Below, piece after piece: positions 54,592 through 64,000 of a stretch of 64,000 nucleotides of DNA. Position 1 is the first letter of the stretch. Each line of letters opens with the position of its first letter. The notes below the pieces were generated by a model. That model did not search any database. It was not told where the DNA came from and saw only the letters and a program-made list of their open reading frames with translations. Both the position numbers and the translations under genes were made by a program. The DNA comes from Procambarus clarkii (Eukaryota > Arthropoda > Malacostraca > Decapoda > Cambaridae): contig NC_091152.1 in the NCBI RefSeq assembly GCF_040958095.1, positions 14,338,060 through 14,402,059 on the forward strand. The letters are read 5' to 3'.

Positions 54592-54952
54592 CAACCCGTC
54601 CTCTTAAAAATAACGTCACTTTTGGCTCGTATGTGCGCTATGGCTAAATTTGGACGTAATTTGAAATGAAATCGACTCACAAACGTGACGTTCTGTTCCG
54701 TTTTCTATTTGAGTCGTCCGGCCTACGCGCAGAGGTTATAAAAGGACACTTTAAATTAATGTTTTTCATAACGTTTTGAAACTTTATGAGAATTTCCTGC
54801 CCACCTAACCTATCAGAGGACCCTTAACTTACTGTTGTTGAAAAAAAAAATCCAAATATATTTTCATTTTTTTTTTCATTTTCAAATTACGTCCAAATTC
54901 GACCATACGGGCAAACGGCCACAAGCGACGTTCTTTTTAAGAGGACAGGTTG
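54592..54952. mobile_element. 361-bp MITE with 7-bp target-site duplication
   Basis: The left terminus is CAACCCGTCCTCTTAAAAAT. The right terminus, reverse complemented, is CAACCTGTCCTCTTAAAAAG. Similarity continues inward about 80 bp (GGACGTAATTTGAAATGAAA against GGACGTAATTTGAAAATGAA). GCCCAAC flanks both sides (54585-54591 and 54953-54959). Ignoring the element and one GCCCAAC puts the ORF1 frame of both sides back in register. Superfamily unassigned. Confidence 0.9.
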
Positions 54953-55911
54953 GCCCAACAGGAGACACCGTAGCAACACCACCCCCGGCCTCGGGCAACG
55001 CACCGGCCAGCAAAGGCGCACTTGAAGCAGGAGCCGCGAGAACAGCAGAGTCAACTGGCAAAGCGGAGGGACCAGCAGCAGACTTAGAGACAGGGACAAC
55101 AGGGGAAGACATCTCTCCAAGTGCGCCCATAGAGCCCGGTTCCACAGGGGGCGCCCCAGCCTCCGGCAAAAGCGGAAAATCATTCCCATGGAACACGGAT
55201 GGGTCTGCCGAGCGAGGGGCACGGCAAGCAGCAGCGAAATATCCCACCTCACCACACTGGAAGCAGGAGCGAGTCTGGCCCTGGTAAAACACAAGCACGT
55301 AAAATCCACACACAGCCATCCGGGAGGGAATAGCCCCAGAGAGCCGCATGCGCAAGTAAACGCACACATACGGAGCCCCTTCAGGCGCTCACTATGCAGA
55401 CAGGTATGACAGTGCCCAACCACTTCACCATACCGACGGAACGCAGCGCACAGCTCATCCTCAGGGAACTGCACCGGCGCACCATGGACACTTACAAGCA
55501 TCAGGGGGCCCCACGGATCTGAGACCTCCACCGTCACAGCAGAATCCGGGAGCACATGCATCTGCGTACCCCAGCGGCACACAAACAGTTGATACACACT
55601 CACCTAGGAGAACGTCACCGCCACCCAGGTAGAAGAAAGTTTCTCTAAACCATAGAGATCAGGGTACTCCACTCTCAGAACGTCCATAAGGGCAACCTCC
55701 ACTAAGGGCCAGTCAACGGGCGCCGAGAAATCAAGCCGGGCGGTGTCGACCCCGCGAAAACGGACACCACTAACCGACGCCATAACACTCGCCAGGCCCC
55801 GGCCGATGGCCACACCACACCGTCAACGAGACGACCTACACGCAGCAGCTACAGGTCAAGACTGACAGCCACGGCCGATCGTCAGCGCCCTCCGGTAGCA
55901 GAGCGGCGAAT

Positions 55912-56075
55912 CCTCAAGTGGTTGGGCACTTGAATGGTTGAGGATTCCTTTCTTTCTTTCCATTCCTTTCCCCCTGTCCCATCCCAAATCCTTAACCTAA
56001 CCCCTTCCAAGTGCTATATAGTCGTAATAGCTTGGTGCTTTACTGTGATAATTCCCTTCCCTTCCCTCCAGAGAG
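55912..56075 (+). mobile_element. SINE D 3' half (interrupted copy)
   Basis: TCAAGTGGTTGGGCACTTGA, then CCCCCTGTCCCATCCCAAAT, CTATATAGTCGTAATAGCTT and GTGCTTTACTGTGATAATTC continue the SINE whose head is at 50742-50820. Confidence 0.85.
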
Positions 56076-56106
56076 AAACAAAATTACAGTATAATAATTC
56101 GTGATG

Positions 56107-56620
56107 GCGATCACTGGCATCAGCATCGGCAACATTTAGAAATCTGACAAACATCATGTCATTTCCAAGCTTAATTCAGGAACTTTTCAATGCCTTTGTT
56201 ACACTGCCTTCGTTAGACCAATACTGGAACACGCAGCACCGGCCTGGAATCCGTAGTTTGTGAAACATAAAACTAAACGTGAGAATATACAGATGTTTGC
56301 CACCAGATTATTGCTAGAGTTGAGAGGATTACGCTTCGAGAGTATGTTAAGGGAACCAGACCTCCCAACCCTGAAAAAAAGAAGGAACAGAGGAGATATG
56401 ATCACAATAGACAAGATACTGAAGGCACTGAACAAGTTCGACAGTATAGTCTCTTTAAAATTGAGACGTAAGGAAAAAAGAAATGTAAGGAAACATTCGT
56501 AGCCTCTACATGTAGTATACTAGTCGAATGTATTGAAAGAAGTTGTGGAAGCCACCTCCATCCACAACTTTAAGGCCAGATTCGACAATTCTAATATCAG
56601 AATAGTTAAATTTTAACAGA
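56107..56620 (+). pseudogene. LINE RT C-terminal domain, disrupted
   Basis: Translation in pieces: FVTLPSLDQYWNTQHRPGI-type at 56195-56255, then KHKTKRENIQMFATRLLLEL, RGLRFESMLREPDLPTLKKR and RNRGDMITIDKILKALNKFD (56260-56445). Finally EVVEATSIHNFKARFDNSN with VKF and a stop (56535-56615). This is the RT C-terminal segment of CR1/Rex-like LINEs (ATR...LR.L.YE.RL..L.LPTLE.RR.RGDMI). An in-frame TAG ends the middle part. Confidence 0.75.
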
Positions 56621-58030
56621 CACAACAGAGCTAGTAGGGGGCGGAAAGAAAGTTAGACTACTCTACTATGAGTAGAATAGTGTACTACTCTCTTCCCCTC
56701 GTAGTCACTATTAGTTGAACACCCACCAACAGCCAACCACCACAACCTCAGCCCATCACCACACCCAACAACAGGTGCCTGAACGACGTGCTGGCCCACA
56801 TGTGACCCCCATTAAAAGAAACCCATGAATACATAATGGTGGCTGAAGCAGGCCAGATATAGTGTAGAAGGGGGGGATGGTGAGGGCGAGACAGGGGAAA
56901 GAATAGTGGAATGGGCGGGGGGGGTGAGAGAAATGTGAGGGAAGGTAAAGAACGGGAGGGTAAAAGCTAAGGAACGGAAAGCAACGTAAAGGAGGAAGGG
57001 AACGAAACGATTGCGGATAAAGGAAAGGGTAACGAAAGGGTTTAAGGGACAGTAAAGGAAAGGGAACGGCAGGGCACTGAAAGAAATGGAGTGAATGGGA
57101 AGGTAAAGAGGATTGAAAGGAGGGAGAAATGAACGGAAGGCAGGGAAAAAGGAGGATAAAAGGAAGGGGTAAACGGTACAAGGGAACGGAAAGGAACGAA
57201 CGGTAAAAGGTGGATGAGAAAGGGACGGAGAGTAAAGGCAAGAATACAAAGATGGACAATGTTCACGAAGTGAAAATATCACATTGATAAATAGGAAAGA
57301 TGAGAGGAAGAGAGATAATTACGTAGCAGAGAACATGTGAGTACGAAGAGAAATGAGGAAAATAAAGATGGGGAATGAGAGGCTATGAGGAAATAAAGGG
57401 GTGCGAGATGAGAATAGTAATGGTGGGGGGGGGGGGGAGGGTAAACTAGATACAGGCCATAATGAGAGAGAAGAGAAGGGGAATGTGAAAGATAAGGGAG
57501 AGGAGAGGAAACGGGGCAGGAGAAAGAGTGGGAAAGGGAAGAAAACACAGGAGGGAGAGGGAAAACAGAAAGGAAATGGGAAAGAGGGGAAATGGGAAGG
57601 GGGGAAATGGGAAGAAGGATAAATGGGAAGGAGGAGAATTGGGAAGGAGGAGAAATGGGAAGGAGGGGAAATGGGAAGGAGGAGAAATGGAACGAGCAGT
57701 TGAAGGGAAAATACAGGATACATAGAGGGGAAACAAAAGAAAACAAGGTGAAGTGTGGGGAAGTAGGGGAAAAGTTGAAGGAAAACAATGAGCAAATGCA
57801 AGAATCAATACACTAATTAATTAAAAAGTTACCTGAAATCATAATAGAAGAGCGGGGAACCAAGAAAGAATTGGAATAAACTGATGAGGAGGAGAGAGAG
57901 AGAAAAGGGGTGAGAGAGGTGGTAGATAAATAAGAGAAGAGAGCAGGTGAGAGAAGACAGAGAGAGGGAAGGAGGGGAAAGTGGTATAAGGAAGAGAGGG
58001 AAGAGGATGGATAATTAATAAGACCCGCTG
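56621..58030. repeat. Long purine-rich region with A/G minisatellite
   Basis: From about 56840 the plus strand is GGGAAAGG/AACGGAAAGG-type sequence. 57585-57690 contains about seven AAATGGGAAGGAGG units. Reverse frames up to 169 codons are Phe/Ser/Leu/Pro-rich artefacts. Confidence 0.85.
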
Positions 58031-58374
58031 GAAGAGGGTAGGCGTGGTCCCGTCTACAAACGGAAGAAACTAGATGGTAAGCAAGGTTTGAGTGCTTCTA
58101 CCAGTCAGCTGTAGTGCCACACCTTGGCCGAGGCGCCTGCAATATCCAGTGCAACCACCAGTAACTGAACTTGCATGCCCCCCAGCGACTGTGCAACAAG
58201 GTGGAAGGGGGAGGGGGGAGGTTCGCCAGCACCACGCTGCAGCATTCAACTTTACCAAAATCATGTTATCGGCCACACAGTAGTAAATGATTAACAATGA
58301 TCTCAAAAGAAAGCCATATTGTTGCAGTGTCTGAGAGCTGTCAACATTACTAAATGTCAGTAACAGAGAGAGAC
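58031..58374. other. Unassigned
   Basis: No gene recognised. Confidence 0.4.
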
Positions 58375-58470
58375 AGTGAGTGAGTGAGTGAGTGAGTGAG
58401 TGGGTGAGTGAGTGAGTGAGTGAGTGAGTGAGTAGGTGGGTGAGTGGGTGAGTGAGAGTGAGTGAGTGTG
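58375..58470 (+). repeat. (GTGA)n microsatellite
   Basis: GAGTGAGTGAGTGAGTGAGT with occasional GTGGGTGA variants. Confidence 0.97.
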
Positions 58471-58659
58471 ATGGGGGTTATGTCTTCATCAAGGAATAAA
58501 CAAACTCACTGAGTGAGTTTCTTGTTTATTCCTCTTTCTCTCTCTCTCACACACACTCTCTCCCACTCTCTCATTCCCCACATTATCTTCCCGCTTCCCC
58601 TCTTCCCTCTCGCCCCGTTACTGACCATGGATGTGGACAATTTACAGAGACTCAGGGTC

Positions 58660-58815
58660 GATAGTGTACCATCAGGGCCCCCCCTCGTACCATCTGGGGC
58701 CCCTTGTACCATCAGGGCTCCCCCTCGTACCATCTGGGGCCCCTTGTACCATCAGGGCCTGGCCCCCGTGTACCATCAGGGCCCCCGTGTACCATCAGGG
58801 CCCCCGTGTACCGTC
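58660..58815 (+). repeat. Degenerate GTACCATCAGGGCCCCC repeat
   Basis: GTACCATCAGGGCCCCCC and GTACCATCTGGGGCCCC alternate, about seven copies of 18-26 bp. Confidence 0.9.
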
Positions 58816-59544
58816 AGGTGGTACATGAATAAAACAAAAAATATATGGACGAATAATATATTGGAGGAAGAGAAGCAGGCGAGATTTGACCGAGCAGACG
58901 AGTGGTCAAGATGCAGGAAGCAGAGGAGGAGGAGGCGGACGAGAAGGAGGAAGAGGCGGACGAGGAGGGCAAGAGGTGGAGGAAACATTTTGGGAATGGA
59001 AAAGATATGATTGACAGGGAGAAAAATATTGAGATGAGAGATATCGCAATGCAAACGGGAGGCGAGGTCTGGAGAGGGAGGGAGGGAGGAAGAGGGGTTT
59101 GGGGGGTTGAGGGGGTTAGCACAAGAGCCAGGAAAAAGGAGGATGGAAGTCGACTGTCACAATGTAAAAGGGAATGTAGAGGAACAATGATAAACTGAAG
59201 GAAGAAGAGAAGATGGGAGGGAGAGACGTGGCCGTCAGGACCACGTAGGAGCTGTAGAAGGACACGATAGGTAAAGACAGAAGGAGGAGGAACAGGAAGG
59301 GGTGAATCCGAAGGGACAGATAGGAACAGAAGGAGCATAGACAAAAGGGAAAGAGCATTTAGGAAATAAGGGCAGAGATAAGGAAACAGGAAGTGCGAGG
59401 GTAAAACAAGAAGGAAAGGTGAGGGGTGAAAGAGGAAGTAAAAGGGAGGATGAAATAAAAGGAGAAGGGTAAGAGAAGAAGGGTAGGGAGAGTGTGGAAG
59501 ATAGTAAGGTTGAAGAGAGCAAAGCAAGGTTGTTATTATTGTTG
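58816..59544. other. Purine-rich, no gene recognised
   Basis: 58900-59500 is GAGGAGG/GGGAAGG-type. The Glu/Arg-rich (plus) and Ser/Leu-rich (minus, 253 codons) frames are compositional. Confidence 0.6.
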
Positions 59545-59610
59545 TAGATTCACTACCTGGAACAAAAAGTTCCAAGTAGCACGGGCTATGGTGAGCCCGT
59601 ACAAAACAAG
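59545..59610 (+). repeat. Hairpin-bearing dispersed repeat, fragment
   Basis: GATTCACTACCTGGAACAAA, AAGTTCCAAGTAGCACGGGC and the palindrome ACGGGCTATGGTGAGCCCGT (59581-59600). Confidence 0.75.
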
Positions 59611-59912
59611 GTCACGGGTGAGCGGATGACTTACTGGGAACTCCCTTTTTTCTATTAACACATTAAGGTACAGTTATGCATGTGTGCAGCTGCCCTAGAC
59701 TACTTGAAGGGGAGCACGGAGTCAAGAACCTGGAGCTACGTGATGGAGAAAGTTCCCGATCACACAGGATGGCTAGTCATACGAGGCCGTGTGATCAGTA
59801 GCTTACACTGTCAAATTTAGGGAGCATTATAAGGATCTCATCACGAACACGAGAGTTAATAAAGAAGTTGTGGAGCTCCAGCTACTTCATAGCGGGTCTG
59901 AATGGTAACGGT
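59611..59912. other. Unassigned
   Basis: Left flank of the large minisatellite; no gene recognised. Confidence 0.4.
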
Positions 59913-62334
59913 ATCCACCTGCCACAGGTAACTGTAGCCACCTGCCACAGGTAACGTTAGCCACCTGCCACAGGTAACGTTAGCCACCTGCCACAGGTAA
60001 CTGTAGCCACCTGCCACAGGTAACGGTGGCCACCTGCCACAGGTAACGGTATCCACCTGCCACAGGTAACGGTAGCCACCTGCCACAGGTAACGCTACCC
60101 CACCTGCTACAGGTAACGCTACCCCACCTGCCACAGGTAACGCTACCCCACCTGCTACAGGTAACGCTACCCCACCTGCCACAGGTAACGCTACCCCACC
60201 TGCCACAGGTAACTCTACCCCACCTGCCACAGGTAACGCTACCCCACCTGCCACAGGTAACTCTACCCCACCTGCCACAGGTAACGCTACCCCACCTGCC
60301 ACAGGTAACGCTACCCCACCTGCCACAGGTAACGCTACCCCACCTGCCACAGGTAACTCTACCCCACCTGCCACAGGTAACGCTACCCCACCTGCCACAG
60401 GTAACGCTACCCCACCTGCCACAGGTAACTCTACCCCACCTGCCACAGGTAACGCTACCCCACCTGCCACAGGTAACGCTACCCTACCTGCCACAGGTAA
60501 CGCTACCCCACCTGCCACAGGTAACGCTACCCCACCTGCCACAGGTAACGCTACCCCACCTGCCACAGGTAACGCTACCCCACCTGCCACAGGTAACGCT
60601 ACCCTACCTGCCACAGGTAACGCTACCCCACCTGCCACAGGTAACGCTACCCCACCTGCCACAGGTAACTCTACCCCACCTGCCACAGGTAACGCTACCC
60701 CACCTGCCACAGGTAACTCTACCCCACCTGCCACAGGTAACGCTACCCTACCTGCCACAGGAGGTAGGGTAGCGTAGGTAGTACCTACGGTAGTAGGAGG
60801 TAGGGTAGCGTAGGTAGGTAGTACCTGTGGCAGGTGGCTACCCCACCTGCCACAGGTAACGCTATCCCACCTGCCACAGGTAACGCTACCCCACCTGCTA
60901 CAGGTAACGCTACCCCACCTGCCACAGGTAACGCTACCCCACCTGCCATAGGTAACGCTACCCCACCTGCCACAGGTAACGCTACCCCACCTGCCACAGG
61001 TAACGCTACCCCACCTGCCACAGGTAACGCTACCCCACCTGCCACAGGTAACGCTACCCCACCTGCCACAGGTAACGCTACCCCACCTGCCACAGGTAAC
61101 GCTACCCCACCTGCCACAGGTAACGCTACCCCACCTGCCACAGGTAACGCTACCCCACCTGCCACAGGTAACGCTACCCCACATGCCACAGGTAACGCTA
61201 CCCCACATGCCACAGGTAACGCTACCCCACCTGCCACAGGTAACGCTACCCCACCTGCCACAGGTAACGCTACCCCACCTGCCACAGGTAACGCTACCCC
61301 ACCTGCCACAGGTAACGCTACCCCACCTGCCACAGGTAACGGTAGCCACCTGCCACAGGTAACGCTACCCCACCTGCCACAGGTAACGCTACCCCATCTG
61401 CCACAGGTAACTCTACCCCACCTGCCACAGGTAACTCTACCCCACCTGCCACAGGTAACGCTACCCCACCTGCCACAGGTAACGCTACCCCACCTGCCAC
61501 AGGTAACGCTACCCCACCTGCCACAGGTAACGCTACCCCACCTGCCACAGGTAACGCTACCCCACCTGCCACAGGTAACGCTACCCCACCTGCCACAGGT
61601 AACGCTACCCCACCTGCCACAGGTAACGCTACCCCACCTGCCACAGGTAACGCTACCCCACCTGCCACAGGTAACGCTACCCCACCTGCCACAGGTAACG
61701 CTACCCCACCTGCCACAGGTAACGCTACCCCACCTGCCACAGGTAACGCTACCCCACCTGCCACAGGTAACGCTACCCCAACTGCCACAGGTAACGCTAC
61801 CCCACCTGCCACAGGTAACGCTACCCCACATGCCACAGGTAACGCTACCCCACCTGCCACAGGTAACGCTACCCCACCTGCCACAGGTAACGCTACCCCA
61901 CCTGCCACAGGTAACGCTACCCCACCTGCCACAGGTAACGCTACCCCACCTGCCACAGGTAACGGTAGCCACCTGCCACAGGTAACGCTACCCCACCTGC
62001 CACAGGTAACGCTACCCCACCTGCCACAGGTAACTCTACCCCACCTGCCACAGGTAACTCTACCCCACCTGCCACAGGTAACGCTACCCCACCTGCCACA
62101 GGTAACGCTACCCCACCTGCCACAGGTAACGCTACCCCACCTGCCACAGGTAACGCTACCCCACCTGCCACAGGTAACGCTACCCCACCTGCCACAGGTA
62201 ACGCTACCCCACCTGCCACAGGTAACGCTACCCCACCTGCCACAGGTAACGCTACCCCACCTGCCACAGGTAACGCTACCCCACCTGCCACAGGTAACGC
62301 TACCCCACCTGCCACAGGTAACGGTAGCCCAACC
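59913..62334. repeat. 2.4-kb minisatellite, 24-bp unit, about 100 copies
   Basis: The unit is CCCCACCTGCCACAGGTAAC plus GCTA, with AACTCTA variants. The first eight or so copies and a few internal ones are a 23-bp form with GGTAGCC. 24 is divisible by 3 and the units lack stops, so frames up to 497 codons are open on either strand. 60762-60838 breaks the array with inverted sequence (GGTAGGGTAGCGTAGGTAG, CCTGTGGCAGGTGG). Confidence 0.98.
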
Positions 62335-63069
62335 TGATCCTGGCACTCACTATGTCTGCCGCACTGTGTGGTGTAGGGGTTTAGCTGCCTATAAACACAG
62401 GTTTCGGAAGGGGAAGACCTTCACGCTTCAGATAAACAATGGAACCTCGAGAAACCTCCCCTTAGTTAATGGTTACTATGGTGGAAGAGGAACAGGTGAG
62501 GGTAAAGGTGAGGACAAGAGGGAGGAGGAGGAATGAGTACCACCTCACTACAATACACCATCTCTCCCCCACCTCACCCCTCACTAGACAACATCTCACC
62601 ATCCACAACATCGACCTCTCATTAAAGCACTTCACCCCCCACTCCCATATCACACAACCTCAACCTATTCTCCATCTTATAGCCCTAACCCTTCCCCTAA
62701 CCCCCACCTCAACCTGTACCCCTACCTTATGGCGCCTCCCCTCCCCTCCCCTATCCTGTACCTCAATCTCTCTACTTCCCTCTCCAATGGAAACCGGGCC
62801 CCACAATACATAATTCCAAGATGAAATAGTTACCAGAATCTCCCGCCCCCCCCCCCTAAAATATAATGCAAATACTAAAATTAAGACCCCTTAAACCAAA
62901 CATCAAAAACATATGGATACAATATATGATGTGTACATGTGAATGCTACATAGTGTTCATGTATAGACATCCAAATATGCTGAAATACATGTGAAGAATC
63001 TTGCACACACTCAGTTTCTTGAGAGGAGAAATCAAGCCTAGCTTAGCTGCCAAACATACACACACACAC
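62335..63069. other. Unassigned; includes dispersed element shared with 8000-8880
   Basis: 62500-62790 is C/A/T-rich low complexity. From 62799 (CCCCACAATACATAATTCC) the sequence parallels 8013 onward. Confidence 0.5.
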
Positions 63070-63188
63070 ATCGTGTCAGCAAGGCGGACAGCCCGCCTGC
63101 TATCATAACATCGTGTCAGCAAGGCGGACAGCCCGCCTGCTATCATAACATCGTGTCAGCAAGGCGGACAGTCCGCCTGCTATCATAA
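63070..63188 (+). repeat. 40-bp repeat, 3 copies
   Basis: CGTGTCAGCAAGGCGGACAG plus CCCGCCTGCTATCATAACAT. Same unit as 41905-42138, preceded by a short (CA)n. Confidence 0.95.
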
Positions 63189-63224
63189 TCACACTATACA
63201 CACAGTAATCACAATTGCGTGATG

Positions 63225-63320
63225 CATCAAATGAACAAATCCACGAGGGCCGTGACGAGGATTCGAACCTGCGTCCGAGAGTATACCAGACGCTGCCTTG
63301 TGGATTTGTTCAAAATCACA
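63225..63320 (-). mobile_element. tRNA-like SINE fragment with duplicated end
   Basis: ACAAATCCACGAGGGCCGTG and GAGGATTCGAACCTGCGTCC are followed by an inverted stub, CCTTGTGGATTTGTTC. This is a collapsed version of the inverted pair at 41180-41315. Confidence 0.7.
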
Positions 63321-63684
63321 CTATATACTTCTCCATTTCTAAAAGTTTTCTCTTCGACTGTATCTCTCCATCTTCACTTCAACAATTAAAAAAACAGCCC
63401 TCTTCCATTCTCCCCTCCCACCTCTCTCTCCCTCCCATCGACTATTCAGTCCCCCTCCCTCTTCCCTTACCCAACCTCACCTCCCCAACTGCTCCCCCCC
63501 ACCCCCCTACCCCCTCGCAGTGCCTCATGCCCTGGATTTAAGTGGTCTCTCTTCCCTTCTTATCGCTCCGGGAATTTATACTTAAGAGGTAAAAATATCA
63601 AGACTTATAATTTGGCTCGTACGTGCTTAGTGAAAACTGGTCTGGTGTTATTGGGGAAGGGAGAGGTAATGGGGTAGGGGGTTC
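63321..63684. other. Unassigned; C/T-rich
   Basis: Pyrimidine-rich 63380-63530, then unassigned. Confidence 0.5.
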
Positions 63685-63850
63685 CTACACCAGTTACAAC
63701 CGTTGTTGTTATAGATTCAGCTACTCGGAACAAGTTCCAAGTAGCACGGACTATGGTGAGCCCGTAACTCACCTAGCACAGGAGCGGCGCAAGTAGTACG
63801 GGCTATGGTGAGCCCGTAGTGGACTTACCTGGCCCAGGAGCGCAGTTACA
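63685..63850 (+). repeat. Hairpin-bearing dispersed repeat, duplicated core
   Basis: GATTCAGCTACTCGGAACAA, then a mutated palindrome (63746-63765) and a perfect one (63798-63817). They are separated by AACTCACCTAGCACAGGAGC and end TGGACTTACCTGGCCCAGGA. It reads as the reverse of 41045-41160 with the hairpin core doubled. Confidence 0.75.
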
Positions 63851-63888
63851 ACCGTGTGAGTGTTACGGAAGTGGGTGAAACAATCCCA

Positions 63889-64000
63889 GGGGGTGCGTTC
63901 ACGCATGGGGCACCACCCCCCCTGCTCCCCCTAGATGGGAGGGGGTGCGTTCACGCATGGGGCACCACCCCCCCTGCTCCCCCTAGATGGGAGGGGGTGC
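63889..64000 (+). repeat. 52-bp tandem repeat running off the window end
   Basis: GGGGGTGCGTTCACGCATGG, then GGCACCACCCCCCCTGCTCC, starts at 63889, 63941 and 63993 (exact 52-bp period). The true length is unknown because the window ends inside copy 3. Confidence 0.9.

Larger units (their letters stand above)
53181..55813 (-). pseudogene. LINE ORF1 (gag-like), multiply disrupted
   Basis: It begins MAIGRGLASVMASVSGVRFR at 55813. An in-frame TAG at about 55606-55604 separates it from YQLFVCRWGTQMHVLPDSAV. A frameshift near 55340 leads to a zinc-knuckle-like motif, CFQCGEVGYFAAACRA, in which the expected His is Tyr, followed by a Pro/Ala/Ser-rich region. It is split by a MITE (54592-54952) and a tandem-repeat block (about 53262-54222). 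The last piece (MRERLAKQDSSVRPDPAKVF) ends with TAA at 53181-53183. Without the insertions the ORF would be about 440 codons, usual for an ORF1 with nucleic-acid binding function. Confidence 0.7.
50821..55911 (-). mobile_element. Two-ORF non-LTR retrotransposon, internally deleted, inserted in a SINE
   Basis: The A-tail is a T-run at 50821-50830 and the 5' end lies near 55911, where SINE D resumes. In element order there is a 5' UTR (55911-55814), ORF1 (55813-53181, interrupted), ORF2 with endonuclease start (from 53042), the RT C-terminal region (52446-51800), a Cys/His tail (51740-51480) and a long 3' UTR. About 2 kb of RT is missing. Clade unassigned. Confidence 0.8.

Noticed and set aside
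57042-57808. Ser/Phe/Pro-rich minus ORFs resembling secreted low-complexity proteins
   Set aside because: Reverse complement of a purine-rich tract. Several frames are open at once.
59856-62346. ORFs up to 497 codons on both strands
   Set aside because: They are created by a 24-bp stop-free minisatellite, and both strands are equally open.

Overview
This is non-coding, repeat-packed DNA from a large arthropod genome. A decapod crustacean, most likely a crayfish or close relative, fits best. That assignment is inference: it rests on TTAGG-type telomeric motifs, on several tRNA-derived SINE and palindromic families I associate with decapods, and on the mixture of LINE remnants, MITEs, long (TA)n tracts and abundant minisatellites. 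There is no bacterial gene organisation, operon, CRISPR array or convincing functional tRNA/rRNA gene.

Only one piece of host coding sequence is convincing: an 83-bp minus-strand exon (32615-32697) with clean splice sites. It encodes the RNP1 half of RRM1 of a CELF/Bruno-type RNA-binding protein. If the call is right, much or all of the window may be intron of that gene (about 32 kb or more downstream and 31 kb upstream).

The rest is layered mobile elements. The best-preserved LINE part is a 5'-truncated copy at 46867-48797 with a 563-codon open frame (RT C-terminal region, RNase H, CCHC). A second LINE (50821-55911, minus) inserted into a SINE. It was later hit in ORF1 by a 361-bp MITE with 7-bp target duplications and by a block of about 190-bp tandem repeats, and it has lost its RT core. 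At least five other LINE families leave only C-terminal or 3'-UTR stubs. tRNA-derived SINE families (called A, B, C/D and F here) occur as full, truncated, nested and head-to-head copies. Non-autonomous palindromic elements include a GGGGCCAGATTC foldback family, a 356-bp foldback at 5018-5373, a roughly 180-bp palindrome carrying a GAAACG stem-loop with 11-12-bp target duplications, and a 390-bp TA-embedded MITE in three copies (34405-36143).

Roughly a fifth of the window is minisatellite. Units are mostly 17-40 bp and include multi-kb arrays at 7032-7983, 14969-15633, 20196-22655, 24916-28785, 38690-39912 and 59913-62334. Their long open frames arise because the units lack stop codons, and I do not regard them as genes. 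The most informative observations are the CELF exon, the dated nest of insertions at 50.7-56.1 kb, the recurrent hammerhead-like GAAACG motif, a minisatellite born inside a SINE (4043-4278), and strand switching or higher-order periodicity inside the arrays.
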